Positions 45,127-54,563 are shown, counted from the stretch's first letter. The stretch: 64,000 bases of DNA from Ruminococcus hominis (GCF_014287355.1 NZ_JACOPE010000001.1:3100001-3164000); one strand, 5' to 3'. Notes: a model not told the origin generated them from the sequence alone. A program made the numbers and translations.

Positions 45127-45161
45127 AAAGCGGCATGGCAAAATCTATACCACACCGCTTT
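45127..45161 (-). terminator. Hairpin at the end of the dlt-like operon
   Basis: Twelve-base arms 45127-45138 and 45150-45161; the two mismatches on the plus strand become G-U pairs in minus-strand RNA, which tells that the minus strand is the functional one. It follows the carrier protein gene. The T-run is weak. Confidence 0.6.
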
Positions 45162-45177
45162 TGTAAAACTTATGTCC

Positions 45178-45402
45178 TTATTTCTGAAGTTTATTAATCA
45201 ATGCCATAATTGCCTCTGGCGAATCAAAATTTTCAGGAACAACCTCGCCTACTGGGATTGTCACATCAAATTCATCTGAGATATCCGAAATCAGATTTAA
45301 AATTTTAAGTGAATCCAAATCTCCACTCTCCACCAAATCTGTTCTTCCTTCAAACTGTACTCCCGGTACTAAATCGCTTAAAATTTCCAATAATGTTTCC
45401 AT
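45178..45402 (-). CDS. Acyl/D-alanyl carrier protein (DltC-like)
   Basis: 74 residues, the size of a stand-alone carrier protein. The phosphopantetheine attachment serine lies in ESGDLDSLKILNLI (about residue 34), matching the D-S-L motif. In the classic dlt system the carrier is charged with D-alanine by DltA and unloaded by the DltB/DltD membrane pair. Here the adenylating enzyme, MBOAT and SGNH-like protein are in the same operon. Because the substrate is not proven, the name dltC is left open. Confidence 0.85.
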   Translation of the reverse strand: METLLEILSDLVPGVQFEGRTDLVESGDLDSLKILNLISDISDEFDVTIPVGEVVPENFDSPEAIMALINKLQK

Positions 45403-45452
45403 AAAATATTTCTTCTCCTCTTTTTTAATCTTTTTATTTTACAGGTTTCTCT

Positions 45453-46433
45453 CTAATTTAATGCTTCGTCACCAAATACAATATCACCAAACACTTTTGA
45501 AAATGCTTTGGCGCTATCACCATTCATATGCCCATCATAATCTACATAATTTGCCAGCTCATGATTATAACTTTTATAATATTCTCTGTTGAAGTTATAA
45601 TATTCTACACCCTTTTCACGAAAATACTCTGAAAAATAATCCCATGCATCACGATAACTTTCCTCTTCTTGAACTAACATTGTTGCTGCTAAAGGCATTG
45701 TCGTCGCAATAAACTCAATATCATTCTCTTTACATAATCGAATCAACTTATCCAAATATTCCATATTAGTTGCTTTCACTTCATCCTTTGAAAACAAGGT
45801 TGGTGAATATGATGGGAAATTCTCTATCGCCACCGGATATTTCTCAATAAATCCATTTTCATGATATTCCTGTGCTTGTCCTTTCAAATATGATACATCA
45901 TAATTATTTGTCATTTTCTGATAAACTGTATCCTTTATTTTAGAAAGCTCATATTGCAATGAATACTCATGAAATGCAAATAAAGGTGAACGGAAATCAC
46001 AATCTAACATTGTATTTGCATAATATTCTGCTTTTGTAATAGACATTGGAAATTCATGATAAAATAATAAATAATTATTTCCTTTTTCTTTTTCCGTTGT
46101 AAAATATCCCGGAGACAATTCAAATATAATTGTTTTAGGGTGTTGTTTTTCAATAACAAGCTTTGTCAAATAATATGCATCAACTGGATATTCTCCTCCA
46201 ACACACAAATTATGTCCTGTCCTTTTTGTTCCTTCCAGCATACTATCCGGATCTAAATCTGACATTCCATTCGATGTTCCTAGTATAACAACATCTTTCT
46301 GCTCATTTGTAACTGTATGAATATCATTTCTTACAAATGTACATGGATACAATAAAATATCCATTGCTTTGATCACTAATGCACAAATCAACAGACATAT
46401 AACTAGTTTAATTCCTTTTTTAAAACTGTGCAT
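45453..46433 (-). CDS. SGNH-type surface protein, DltD-like
   Basis: 326 residues. One N-terminal membrane helix (about 7-27) anchors an external domain. The block DVVILGTSNGMSDLDPDSM resembles the catalytic serine block of SGNH/DltD/AlgJ-type proteins, and YVDYDGHMNGDSAKAFSKVFG supplies the D-x-H pair near the end. DltD and AlgJ-like partners work with MBOAT proteins to place acyl groups on surface polymers. Its ATG overlaps the end of the MBOAT gene by 14 bases, a sign of tight coupling. Confidence 0.72.
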   Translation of the reverse strand: MHSFKKGIKLVICLLICALVIKAMDILLYPCTFVRNDIHTVTNEQKDVVILGTSNGMSDLDPDSMLEGTKRTGHNLCVGGEYPVDAYYLTKLVIEKQHPKTIIFELSPGYFTTEKEKGNNYLLFYHEFPMSITKAEYYANTMLDCDFRSPLFAFHEYSLQYELSKIKDTVYQKMTNNYDVSYLKGQAQEYHENGFIEKYPVAIENFPSYSPTLFSKDEVKATNMEYLDKLIRLCKENDIEFIATTMPLAATMLVQEEESYRDAWDYFSEYFREKGVEYYNFNREYYKSYNHELANYVDYDGHMNGDSAKAFSKVFGDIVFGDEALN

Positions 46434-47946
46434 AGATGAACCCCCTAGCTACTGACATTGGACTAAACAGCGGAATACTGATAAGCAAAAGAATACATAT
46501 TAGAAATTCCAAAGCTATTGGCGTTTTCGCTGCTGCTTCTTCCATATTTATGCCTTTTTCTTTTAATACACTCACAATAAACCAAATAACACATCCTATA
46601 AATAATGTTAATAATGCATACGGTGTATATTCTACTCCGAGTTTTCCGGATGATATCATTAAAAATTGTGATGGTTGAAAACTCGTAACAGAATATTTCA
46701 TCATTTTCAACGCTTCTCCAACTGAGCTAACACAATCGAAATATTGTCCAAGATTAAACAGTATAAACGTCCTGAGTATCATAAACAGATGATATCCTTT
46801 GCTTTGATCTTTAATGTGTAGTTTCGTTTTCCATACTTTATATGTGTCTGCCATGAATCCACTTGTTGCAATAATTACTCCGTTATAAAAACCCCATCCT
46901 ATATTATTCCAGCTAGGACCATGCCATAAACCAACAAGTACAAATACTATCAAATCTGAAACAGCAATCGTCACGAATCTTCCTTTTTTTCGTCCCCATT
47001 TGACTTTCGCCTTTTTTTGAAGTTTGCACATTGCTTTTGACAAAGTTAGTGGATAAAACACATAATCTTTCATCCATGTTCCAAGTGATATATGCCATCT
47101 TCTCCAAAAGTCACTAATCGAAACAGAAAACAATGGCTGACGAAAGTTTTCATCTAGTCGAATTCCAAACATTGCAGCTACGCCTAATACAATATCTATA
47201 CCTCCTGCGAAATCACCATACAGCTCTATTGTGTATAGCAACACACCAAATACCGCAATTCCTGAATATTGCTCTGGATTAGAAAAAATTGCAATTCGAT
47301 ATACCGAAGCCCATTCTGCTACAATCATCTTTTTGAACAATCCCCATACAATTCTTTCAACACCATACTTTATCTGATGTAACTCAAATTTATGTGAGCT
47401 TGTCAATTGGTCCGCAAGCCTTCCATATCTTCCTATTGGTCCTTGTACAAGTTGTGGGAAGAATGAAACAAATAATGCATATTTACCCAAATTTGTTTCT
47501 GCTTCTGCTCTCCCCCAATATACATCTAACAAATATCCCAGCGTTTGGAATGTGTAATAAGAAATTCCAAGTGGTAAAATCATATGAAACAGATTGATAT
47601 GACTATTTGTTATTGCATTAATATTTAGAATCAAAAAATTGGAATATTTCAAAAATGCTAACATTCCTAAGTCCAATACTATTCCAAATATAACAATTCT
47701 TTTTTTCTTTTTTACATCTACTTTTTCTTCTACTTGAATATTATCAATATGTTTTATCCATAAAGCACAACCATATGTCACAAGAGTTGAAAATAGTAGA
47801 AAAAATACTGCCGGTATGCTAATTATCATATAATAACAATAACTGCATATTAATAAAACAACCCATTGTAAACGCTTTGGGACTATATAATAAATACATA
47901 GTCCCATTGCGGTAAACAGGAAAAACAAATTCGATGTTAACGACAT
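46420..47946 (-). CDS. MBOAT family O-acyltransferase (DltB-like)
   Basis: 508 residues with about eleven helices. MBOAT features are LPLGISYYTFQTLGYLLDVYWG, FPQLVQGPIGRYGRLADQL, SISDFWRRWHISLGTWMKDYVFYPL and the catalytic histidine in VLVGLWHGPSWNNIGWGFYNG. DltB transfers D-alanine from its carrier protein across the membrane; the relatives AlgI and PatA use acetate. The carrier protein and adenylating enzyme in the same operon favour an amino-acid donor. It is 19 bp downstream of the lipoprotein gene. Confidence 0.88.
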   Translation of the reverse strand: MSLTSNLFFLFTAMGLCIYYIVPKRLQWVVLLICSYCYYMIISIPAVFFLLFSTLVTYGCALWIKHIDNIQVEEKVDVKKKKRIVIFGIVLDLGMLAFLKYSNFLILNINAITNSHINLFHMILPLGISYYTFQTLGYLLDVYWGRAEAETNLGKYALFVSFFPQLVQGPIGRYGRLADQLTSSHKFELHQIKYGVERIVWGLFKKMIVAEWASVYRIAIFSNPEQYSGIAVFGVLLYTIELYGDFAGGIDIVLGVAAMFGIRLDENFRQPLFSVSISDFWRRWHISLGTWMKDYVFYPLTLSKAMCKLQKKAKVKWGRKKGRFVTIAVSDLIVFVLVGLWHGPSWNNIGWGFYNGVIIATSGFMADTYKVWKTKLHIKDQSKGYHLFMILRTFILFNLGQYFDCVSSVGEALKMMKYSVTSFQPSQFLMISSGKLGVEYTPYALLTLFIGCVIWFIVSVLKEKGINMEEAAAKTPIALEFLICILLLISIPLFSPMSVARGFIYAQF

Positions 47947-47965
47947 TTTTCCATTCCCCTCTTAT

Positions 47966-48772
47966 TTAATATGTCAATCCATCTCCAATGCAGCCGTCAT
48001 CAGAAGATGATGTGTCTGCTGATGGTGTTGGTGCTGGTGCTGGTGTCGGTTCTGTATATGTTTGTGAACCCCAATCTGATGATTCTGTATATGTTGATTG
48101 ATTCGTTTGCTCCTGAGCTGCAGCAGCCTCTGCCTGTGCTGCGGCTTCTGCTTGAGCCTGTGCTGCGGCCTCTGCCTGTGCCTGTGCTGCGGCTTCTGCT
48201 TCCGCTTTTGCTTTTTCATCTTGCTCTTTTTGAGCTTTTGTAGCCAATTCGGCATCTAATGTACTAACCTCTGCTCCATCTTTCTCATATGTCAGATAAG
48301 CCACACCATCCTGAATTTTAATTTCTCCTTTTTCCATATCATCAAATGGAAATGCATGCAATTCAACAATTGTCTTATCTGCCAATGTTAATTGTATAGT
48401 ATATTCTACCGGCAATACTTTTCCACTTTCTGTCGCGGTTTCCTTAGCAGCATCTTCTGATGGCTTATAATACAAAACTCTTGTCTCATCTTTCTTGTAA
48501 GTATCTGCCTCTTTCAAAAAACTATCTGGATAATTTTCCTCTGAAGAAGATTTTACACTAACAGAAACAATATCCTGACCTGTTTCATTTTTAAGAGTTA
48601 CTTTATAAGCATCTTTATCCTCTTCTCCTATTGTTTTGTATTCTTCTTTTTCTGTTTTTGTTGTAGCAGTTGTCTCTTTTTTTGTATCTGTTGTATTTTT
48701 ATTTCCACATCCTGTAACTGCTGTAATTGCTAACATTCCTACTAAAAATATTGTTAATACTTTACGTTTCAT
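47966..48772 (-). CDS. Lipoprotein with Ala/Gln-rich helical segment, inside the dlt-like operon
   Basis: 268 residues. A lipoprotein signal peptide ends in the lipobox ITAVTGC (cysteine 22). A beta-rich domain of about 120 residues follows (YKVTLKNETGQDIVSVSVKSS resembles an immunoglobulin-like strand pattern). Then comes an A/Q/E repeat of about 45 residues (units of AQAQAEAA) likely to form a rigid helix, and a Ser/Thr/Pro tail (TPAPAPTPSAD) that suggests wall passage. The ending CIGDGLTY is short and conserved-looking. Family not recognised. Gaps of 19 and 31 bp to its neighbours indicate co-transcription with the acylation genes. Confidence 0.65.
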   Translation of the reverse strand: MKRKVLTIFLVGMLAITAVTGCGNKNTTDTKKETTATTKTEKEEYKTIGEEDKDAYKVTLKNETGQDIVSVSVKSSSEENYPDSFLKEADTYKKDETRVLYYKPSEDAAKETATESGKVLPVEYTIQLTLADKTIVELHAFPFDDMEKGEIKIQDGVAYLTYEKDGAEVSTLDAELATKAQKEQDEKAKAEAEAAAQAQAEAAAQAQAEAAAQAEAAAAQEQTNQSTYTESSDWGSQTYTEPTPAPAPTPSADTSSSDDGCIGDGLTY

Positions 48773-48803
48773 TTGTATCTTTTCCTCTGTTTTCTTCTAT
48801 TTT

Positions 48804-51428
48804 TTAACTTTCATAGTGATAATTTGTGTATACCCATGTACCGGAAGTCCTGTATCTGAACTGATATCCATTACGCCCCGTCTCATATTGAAAATCTGTA
48901 TCATATACATAGGTTACTCCATTGATATCAATTTCTACCCATGCATGATCAACCATTCCACCTCCAGCTCTTGGAACATAACCATATACATATCTTGCAT
49001 TATAGCCCAGTCCCTTTGCTAACTGATAAAAAGTTGCTGCATAAGTACGACAATCTCCTATTTGCTGCTCTAATCCGTACAGTGCAAACCACTGTGGATT
49101 TGTATAACCAGTTCCTGGATTATTTCCAAGCGTACGGTATTTGATATTATTAACGCACCACATAAAACAACTATACAAATTCCGTCCTACCTGATTATAT
49201 ACATTTTGGATTCCATTATTAATACGCATCTGTTGTGGTGTCATCGTTATATAATAATTACTATTACTTCCTGGTACCATTGCTCCCTTCGGAACAATTT
49301 TCACTTGAATAGCCTGCAATTTGTTTCCAAGTTTTGTAGTTCCGGCTTCCTGACCATTCTTTGCCCAGCCAAGCCATCCATAATTTGACACATGAGTGCG
49401 GTAATAGATATCTGCATATTGTGCCAACTCACCCGTCAAACGAATTTGAACCGCTTCTGCCTGATTTTTTCCGTCTCCAGCTATTTCTCCATTATTTTTC
49501 CAGTCCATCCAGCCAACATTACTTACATGCAAACGATATTCAATTGTTCCATTAAATACATTTTTTCCCGTAGAATCAGATGTACTCATAGTCAGCTGCT
49601 GAATTGCTTTATTTTCTCCTGTTGTTCCTGCAGTCTGCCCATTTGTTTTTGTAGTCTGCCAACCAGATTTTTCAACATTTGCCGCAAAATTAATTTCACC
49701 TATATTTTCTGTTGCCAGATAGCTCCTTGCTGTTGTATCTGGTACGTTTGTATCATTTTTTTCATAAAGTTTGATTTCAATAGCCTCTACTCCCGCATTG
49801 TAGCCGACAGTTCCAGCTGTCTCTCCATTTTTCGTCCAGCCAAGCCAGCCAAATCTTGCACTATGAACGCGATAATAGATATCATATTTTTCTTCCAGTT
49901 CACCTGACAAACGAACTTTTATGGCCTCGACTTTTTTGTTTTTCCCTGTTGTTCCGGATGTCTCTCCATCCGCAACTTCATCCTGCCAGCCAATATCCTG
50001 TACATGGGTCTGATAAATAACAGACCCATTCAGCCCATTTTGTCTTCCCCAGTCAGTAACTTTAATGTTTAGAGCTTCTACACTCAAATTTCTTCCTGTC
50101 GTTCCGGCTGTTTTTCCATCATACACATTTGATTGCCAACCAATATTTTGTACATGGGCTTTATAAATAATTGCGCCTAAATTATCTTGCGAAATATAAC
50201 TTCTGCTGCTTTGTTCTGGTTTATCTGTTGCATCTTTTGCATATAATTTTACTTCAATTGCCTGTGCTCCCAAGTTAAGTCCTATAGTACCTGCCTGTTC
50301 ACCATTTTTTGCCCAGCCTAACCAACCATACTCTGCTGAATGAACACGATAATAGATATCATATGCTTGTGCCAACTCTCCTGTCAGGCTTATTTTTAAC
50401 GCTTCTATTTTCTTATTTCTTCCTGTTGTTCCGGCTGTACCCCAATCAGAAACTGCATTCTGCCAACCAATATCCTGTACATGGGCTTCGTAACTAATAG
50501 AGCCTGACATATTTTTTCTTCCGGCATTTGTCACTTTTAACTGAAGTGCTTCCAAATTCAGGTTTCTCCCAGTTGTCCCGGCTGTTGCTCCATCATAAAC
50601 TTTATCTTGCCAACCAATGTTTTGTACATGAGTCTTATACATTAACAAACCACGTGTCTCTTCTGACAAAAAGCTGCATTCTGTCTGCGCCGGCTTGTCC
50701 TCTGCAGTTTTATTATATAATTTAATTTCAATTGCCTGTACAGCATATGCATATCCAGCAGTTCCGGCGTCTTCACCATTCTTCGCCCAGCCAAGCCAAC
50801 CAACATTTGTAGCATGAACACGATAATATATGTCATACTGTTCTTTTAAATCTCCTGTAAGATTCATTCTAATTGCTTCTATCGGAAGATTCTTTTCTTC
50901 AATACCCGCTGTTTCTCCATCTTTTACAGCGTCCTGCCAGCCAATATTTTGCACATGTGCACTGTACTCAACCCCACCTGTCACATTTGTTTGATTATCT
51001 ATTTTTATCTGCAGTGCTCTCATTGCACGATTCTGCCCTGTCGTTCCGGCCATTTCTCCATTTTGTTTTTCTTCCTGCCAGAATCCACCATGTAAATATG
51101 CACGATATTTTAATTGAATCTGCTCGCCATTTTCTGCAACAGCCTCTGGTTCTTTCTGTATATCCTGAACAGTTGTTGGTGCTACGTTTTCTTGTACATC
51201 CTCCTGCTCTAATATTTCCTGTTGTTTTTCCTCTTTAATTGTACTGTCTTCACTACTATTTTCAGAAGCTTGTGACTCACTTTCTCCATTATTTTCAGTC
51301 TGATCAATAGAACCATTTTCTTGTGTTTGTACAATTTCGTTTTCCTCTGCAAGCACTGTTAATGGGCTTGACATCAACATAATAGAACTGAGTAGAAGTA
51401 CTCCCACACTTTTTATATTTTTCTTCAT
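48804..51428 (-). CDS. Secreted ChW-repeat protein with C-terminal transglutaminase-like domain
   Basis: 874 residues. Signal peptide at 1-27 (VGVLLLSSIMLMSSPLTVLA), then an acidic E/Q linker. Twelve ChW repeats in four triplets span about 105-725, closely matching those of the VanW protein at 23.5-26.3 kb. The C-terminal 140 residues carry a transglutaminase-like core with cysteine in QIGDCRTYAATFYQLAKGLG, histidine in VDHAWVEI and aspartate in YDTDFQYETG. Such domains act as cysteine proteases or crosslinking enzymes at the cell surface; which one is unknown. It sits between the adenylating enzyme (39 bp) and the lipoprotein (31 bp). Confidence 0.9.
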   Translation of the reverse strand: MKKNIKSVGVLLLSSIMLMSSPLTVLAEENEIVQTQENGSIDQTENNGESESQASENSSEDSTIKEEKQQEILEQEDVQENVAPTTVQDIQKEPEAVAENGEQIQLKYRAYLHGGFWQEEKQNGEMAGTTGQNRAMRALQIKIDNQTNVTGGVEYSAHVQNIGWQDAVKDGETAGIEEKNLPIEAIRMNLTGDLKEQYDIYYRVHATNVGWLGWAKNGEDAGTAGYAYAVQAIEIKLYNKTAEDKPAQTECSFLSEETRGLLMYKTHVQNIGWQDKVYDGATAGTTGRNLNLEALQLKVTNAGRKNMSGSISYEAHVQDIGWQNAVSDWGTAGTTGRNKKIEALKISLTGELAQAYDIYYRVHSAEYGWLGWAKNGEQAGTIGLNLGAQAIEVKLYAKDATDKPEQSSRSYISQDNLGAIIYKAHVQNIGWQSNVYDGKTAGTTGRNLSVEALNIKVTDWGRQNGLNGSVIYQTHVQDIGWQDEVADGETSGTTGKNKKVEAIKVRLSGELEEKYDIYYRVHSARFGWLGWTKNGETAGTVGYNAGVEAIEIKLYEKNDTNVPDTTARSYLATENIGEINFAANVEKSGWQTTKTNGQTAGTTGENKAIQQLTMSTSDSTGKNVFNGTIEYRLHVSNVGWMDWKNNGEIAGDGKNQAEAVQIRLTGELAQYADIYYRTHVSNYGWLGWAKNGQEAGTTKLGNKLQAIQVKIVPKGAMVPGSNSNYYITMTPQQMRINNGIQNVYNQVGRNLYSCFMWCVNNIKYRTLGNNPGTGYTNPQWFALYGLEQQIGDCRTYAATFYQLAKGLGYNARYVYGYVPRAGGGMVDHAWVEIDINGVTYVYDTDFQYETGRNGYQFRYRTSGTWVYTNYHYES

Positions 51429-51467
51429 GTATTTTCCTCTTTCCTCTTAGACACCATTCGCTTTATG

Positions 51468-53003
51468 CTATACTAATTCTTTCAGTTTTGCCCTGTCTAT
51501 TTTTCCATTCGCATTATGTGGCATTACTTTCATATATACAACTTTTCCAGGAATCATATAATGAGGAACTCTGGTTGCCAATGTGTCTGTAATTTTTTTT
51601 GTTTCCATTTCTATCCCATCATAAAAGAATACTATTTTTTTTCTTTTCGTATTATACATACATGCACAATCACGAATTCCTTCTATTGCATTCCCGGCAG
51701 ATTCAATCTCACCTAACTCAATGCGGTATCCCATATGTTTAATTTGAAAGTCTTTTCTGGAAATATAAATCAGGTTACCAGTTTCATCATATCGGACTAA
51801 ATCTCCAGTATGATATATGCGTTCTGGATAACGTTGATGTAACGGATTCTGCACAAATGCCAACTTTGTTCTTTCTGGATTATTATAGTATCCTAATGCC
51901 AGACAAGAGCCTCTCATGCATAATTCTCCAACTTCACCATACTCAACTTCTTTACCTTCTTCGCTCAAAAGAAGTGCCTGCGAATTAGCTATTGGAACAC
52001 CTATTGGTAATGGCTGTCCCTCTGGCTCATTCCCTTTTCTTATATATGCCGTACACACAAACGTTTCTGTTGGTCCATACAGGTTTGCATACACAGCGTC
52101 TGGTAAATATTTGACCCAGTAATCTAATTGTTTTCTTTGTAATACCTCTCCTGCAAACATAATTTGTTTTAAATATTGAGGAACTACTACATCAAATGTC
52201 TGAAGATTTGCAACAATCGCCATTGCGGATGGAACCCATAAAAATGTAGATATCCTTTTTTCATTCATATATTCAATTAATCGGACGGGAAATCCAAAAA
52301 AACTTTGTGGTATAATAACCATTTTAGCGCCAAAATAAATTGCTCCATAAATATCATGTATTGATACATCAAAATAAAATGGTGCTTGATTTCCAAAAAC
52401 TGATGTACTATCAATTTCAAAGTTCTGCTCTAACCATTGCATATAATTTATTACAACTCTATGATTAAGTAAAACCCCCTTTGGCACACCTGTCGAACCA
52501 CTTGTAAATAACACATATAACGGATCTAGTTCTGTCATATCCATCCTTATATTTCCAAGCATATCTTTATCGATTTCCTGTTCTGATATATCTTCCCAAA
52601 GAACAATCTGACTATTTTTAGCAAAGCTTTCTGCAAGTTCTTTATGTTCTTTATCCGTAACAATAATTTTCGGCAAAAGTACATCCATGATAATTTGTAT
52701 GCGTTCAATTGGCATTTTCACATCCAACGGACAGTAAAAATTACCACTATATAAAACACCAAAAAAAGACACGATAGCTTTTACTGACTTATCCATAAAT
52801 ACAGCAATAGGCTCTCTATGTCTTCCAAGTTTCATTGCCAGCGACGTACCAATTCTTTGTGCTGTTTCTTCTACCTGCTTAAATGTCATACTGACATTTT
52901 TATCTTCATACACTTCCTTATCTGGAAAATATATTGCAGAATTTTCTAAATACTCTAATACGTTACTTGCATTTTTCTTATTTTCAAATCCAACTACTTC
53001 CAC
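51468..53003 (-). CDS. Amino-acid adenylating enzyme (DltA-like), first gene of the dlt-like operon
   Basis: 511 residues from the GTG at 53003, which follows GGGAGG; a longer frame to 53057 would start before the likely transcription start site and is rejected. Adenylation core motifs are LYVLFTSGSTGVPKGVLLNH (A3), ANLYGPTETFVCT (A5), YHTGDLVRYDETGNLIYISRKDFQIK (A7-A8; shown in part) and NANGKIDRAKL (A10). Its length fits stand-alone DltA rather than a peptide synthetase module. It would activate D-alanine or another small acid and load the carrier protein at 45.2 kb. Confidence 0.87.
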   Translation of the reverse strand: MEVVGFENKKNASNVLEYLENSAIYFPDKEVYEDKNVSMTFKQVEETAQRIGTSLAMKLGRHREPIAVFMDKSVKAIVSFFGVLYSGNFYCPLDVKMPIERIQIIMDVLLPKIIVTDKEHKELAESFAKNSQIVLWEDISEQEIDKDMLGNIRMDMTELDPLYVLFTSGSTGVPKGVLLNHRVVINYMQWLEQNFEIDSTSVFGNQAPFYFDVSIHDIYGAIYFGAKMVIIPQSFFGFPVRLIEYMNEKRISTFLWVPSAMAIVANLQTFDVVVPQYLKQIMFAGEVLQRKQLDYWVKYLPDAVYANLYGPTETFVCTAYIRKGNEPEGQPLPIGVPIANSQALLLSEEGKEVEYGEVGELCMRGSCLALGYYNNPERTKLAFVQNPLHQRYPERIYHTGDLVRYDETGNLIYISRKDFQIKHMGYRIELGEIESAGNAIEGIRDCACMYNTKRKKIVFFYDGIEMETKKITDTLATRVPHYMIPGKVVYMKVMPHNANGKIDRAKLKELV

Positions 53004-53060
53004 TGAAGTTTTTCCTCCCTCTTGTAATTTCTTGTATATAAATACAAATATACACATATC

Positions 53061-53091
53061 ATTATACCCCCCCCCGGCATTTTTTTGTCAA
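53061..53091 (-). promoter_or_regulatory. Promoter of the dlt-like operon with a G9 tract in its spacer
   Basis: Minus strand: TTGACA (53091-53086), then 19 bases, then TATAAT (53066-53061). The spacer is AAAAAATGCC followed by nine G residues (53075-53067). Both hexamers are perfect, but the spacer is two longer than the optimum of 17, so losing two G residues would give an ideal promoter. This is the arrangement of known slipped-strand phase-variable promoters. Confidence 0.8.
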
Positions 53092-53216
53092 TCCCTTCTA
53101 CATTAGAATTTACACCAGAAAATTTTCCTTCTGAAAACAAAATTTAGAATTTTATTGTAAGTTCATTAAAATCTAAGTAGGTTTACTAAATAAATTATTA
53201 TGTACCTGCTATTTCA

Positions 53217-53225
53217 TGTTATAAT
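53217..53225 (+). promoter_or_regulatory. Extended -10 promoter of the flippase-like gene
   Basis: TGTTATAAT: a TGn extension plus perfect TATAAT, 37 bp before the ATG at 53262. No convincing -35. The 120 bp between this and the divergent dlt-like promoter is AT-rich without other recognised sites. Confidence 0.6.
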
Positions 53226-53261
53226 AAGATTCACTTATTTAATAAAGAACAGGGGTAAATT

Positions 53262-54521
53262 ATGTTTAAGAAATTTTGGTTGATAAAAGAAGATGACATT
53301 GGAAAACAAAGTGTATTTTGGAACATGATGTCCAGCGGTTTGAACTCTATTGTATCAATGCTATTGCTCTGGGTCGTAACTTTGCTGAATGGTGTATCCG
53401 ATGCCGGGATATTTTCTTTGGGATTTTCTACTTCACAGATGATGTTGACAATTGGTAATTATGGAATGCGAAACTATCAGGCAACTGATGTGACAAATAA
53501 ATATTCCATAAAAGTTTATGAAGCTTCCCGAATCGTAACAAATATCATTATGATGGTATCTGTATTAGGCTTTGTATGGTTTGAGGGTTATTACTTCGAA
53601 AAGGCACTAATTACTATTCTGCTGTGTTTACTCAAAGTTACAGATGCATTTGATGATGTTTATGGTGGATATTATCAGGTGAAAGGCCGACTGGATATTG
53701 CCGGAAAAATCATGAGCATTCGCATTGGCGCATATGTTCTTGGTTTTATACTTACACTTATTTTTACACACAACCTGATTCTAAGTTGTTTGATTTCCAT
53801 TATAATTTCAAGTATCATATTAATTGTACTTATTCATTCAACGAAAATTATTATTCCTTTAGAAAATCCTTCTTTTCAATGGAATAAAATTTGGAATCTG
53901 TTAACAGAATGTTTCCCATTGTGTATTAGTGCTTTTTTACTTATCTACATGGGTAATGCACCAAAATATGCAATTGATGCTTACCTTACTGCAAAAGATC
54001 AGGCTTACTACACTTATCTATTCATGCCTTGCTTTGTGACCAATTTATTTGTAGGTTTTGCTTTGCAGCCTTTATTAGTTCGTTTATCTAAATCCTGGGT
54101 CCATAAAGAATATCGCAAATTCATAAAATTATGCGGTTTAATTTTTGCCGGAGCACTGTTCATCTCTGCATTGATTATCATCGCCGGAGCAATCCTTGGA
54201 TGTCCAATATTATCCATTGTATTTGGTGTCTCCTTATCATCCTATACGCAAGTATTGGTGGTATTATTGATTGGCGGTGCTTTCTTTGCTTTTGCAGTTA
54301 TTGAACAAGTTATATTGACTGTAATGCGCAGACAAGTATATTTATTAGTCGGATTCGGAATTGCCAGTGCTATCGCAATGCTTATCTCCGGAATCCTCGT
54401 TAAGAAGTTCGCTTTATTAGGTGCTGCTTATGCATATACTATTTCTGCCGGAACATTATTTCTTGTATTAGCATTTATGATTTTTATATTTTTATATCTA
54501 AAAAAAAAGAAAAACAAATAA
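53262..54521 (+). CDS. MOP-superfamily (Wzx/MurJ-like) membrane protein
   Basis: 419 residues with about twelve hydrophobic helices and a lysine-rich C-terminus. The beginning (VFWNMMSSGLNSIVSMLLLWVVT) and the regularly spaced helices resemble polysaccharide flippases and related MOP transporters. The call is by hydropathy pattern and locus context, not by a diagnostic motif. It is transcribed away from the dlt-like operon and ends at a strong bidirectional terminator, so it is probably a single gene. It could flip a lipid-linked unit for the polymer system. Confidence 0.68.
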   Translation: MFKKFWLIKEDDIGKQSVFWNMMSSGLNSIVSMLLLWVVTLLNGVSDAGIFSLGFSTSQMMLTIGNYGMRNYQATDVTNKYSIKVYEASRIVTNIIMMVSVLGFVWFEGYYFEKALITILLCLLKVTDAFDDVYGGYYQVKGRLDIAGKIMSIRIGAYVLGFILTLIFTHNLILSCLISIIISSIILIVLIHSTKIIIPLENPSFQWNKIWNLLTECFPLCISAFLLIYMGNAPKYAIDAYLTAKDQAYYTYLFMPCFVTNLFVGFALQPLLVRLSKSWVHKEYRKFIKLCGLIFAGALFISALIIIAGAILGCPILSIVFGVSLSSYTQVLVVLLIGGAFFAFAVIEQVILTVMRRQVYLLVGFGIASAIAMLISGILVKKFALLGAAYAYTISAGTLFLVLAFMIFIFLYLKKKKNK

Positions 54522-54522
54522 A

Positions 54523-54563
54523 AAATATAGCATATGTTCGATAAAGGAACATATGCTATATTT
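54523..54563. terminator. Bidirectional terminator between the flippase-like and glucosaminidase genes
   Basis: A 17-bp perfect stem (54523-54539 with 54547-54563; core ATAGCATATGTTC) with A-run before and T-run after serves both convergent genes. Confidence 0.88.

Noticed and set aside
47971-48255. Overlapping frames on both strands at the end of the lipoprotein gene (Leu/Val-rich and His/Gln-rich)
   Set aside because: These are frame shadows of the Ala/Gln repeat in the lipoprotein; low-complexity DNA keeps other frames open.
49392-49907. A 171-codon plus-strand frame opposite the transglutaminase-ChW gene, and similar frames opposite other ChW genes
   Set aside because: They recur with the repeat period of the ChW arrays and have no start signals; they are antisense shadows.
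51468-53003. A non-ribosomal peptide synthetase module
   Set aside because: There is one stand-alone adenylation domain with a separate carrier protein and MBOAT, and no condensation or thioesterase domain; this is the dlt layout.
54501-54520. A-run at the 3' end of the flippase-like gene as another phase-variable tract
   Set aside because: It is interrupted, lies at the last lysine codons, and slippage there would change only the extreme C-terminus.
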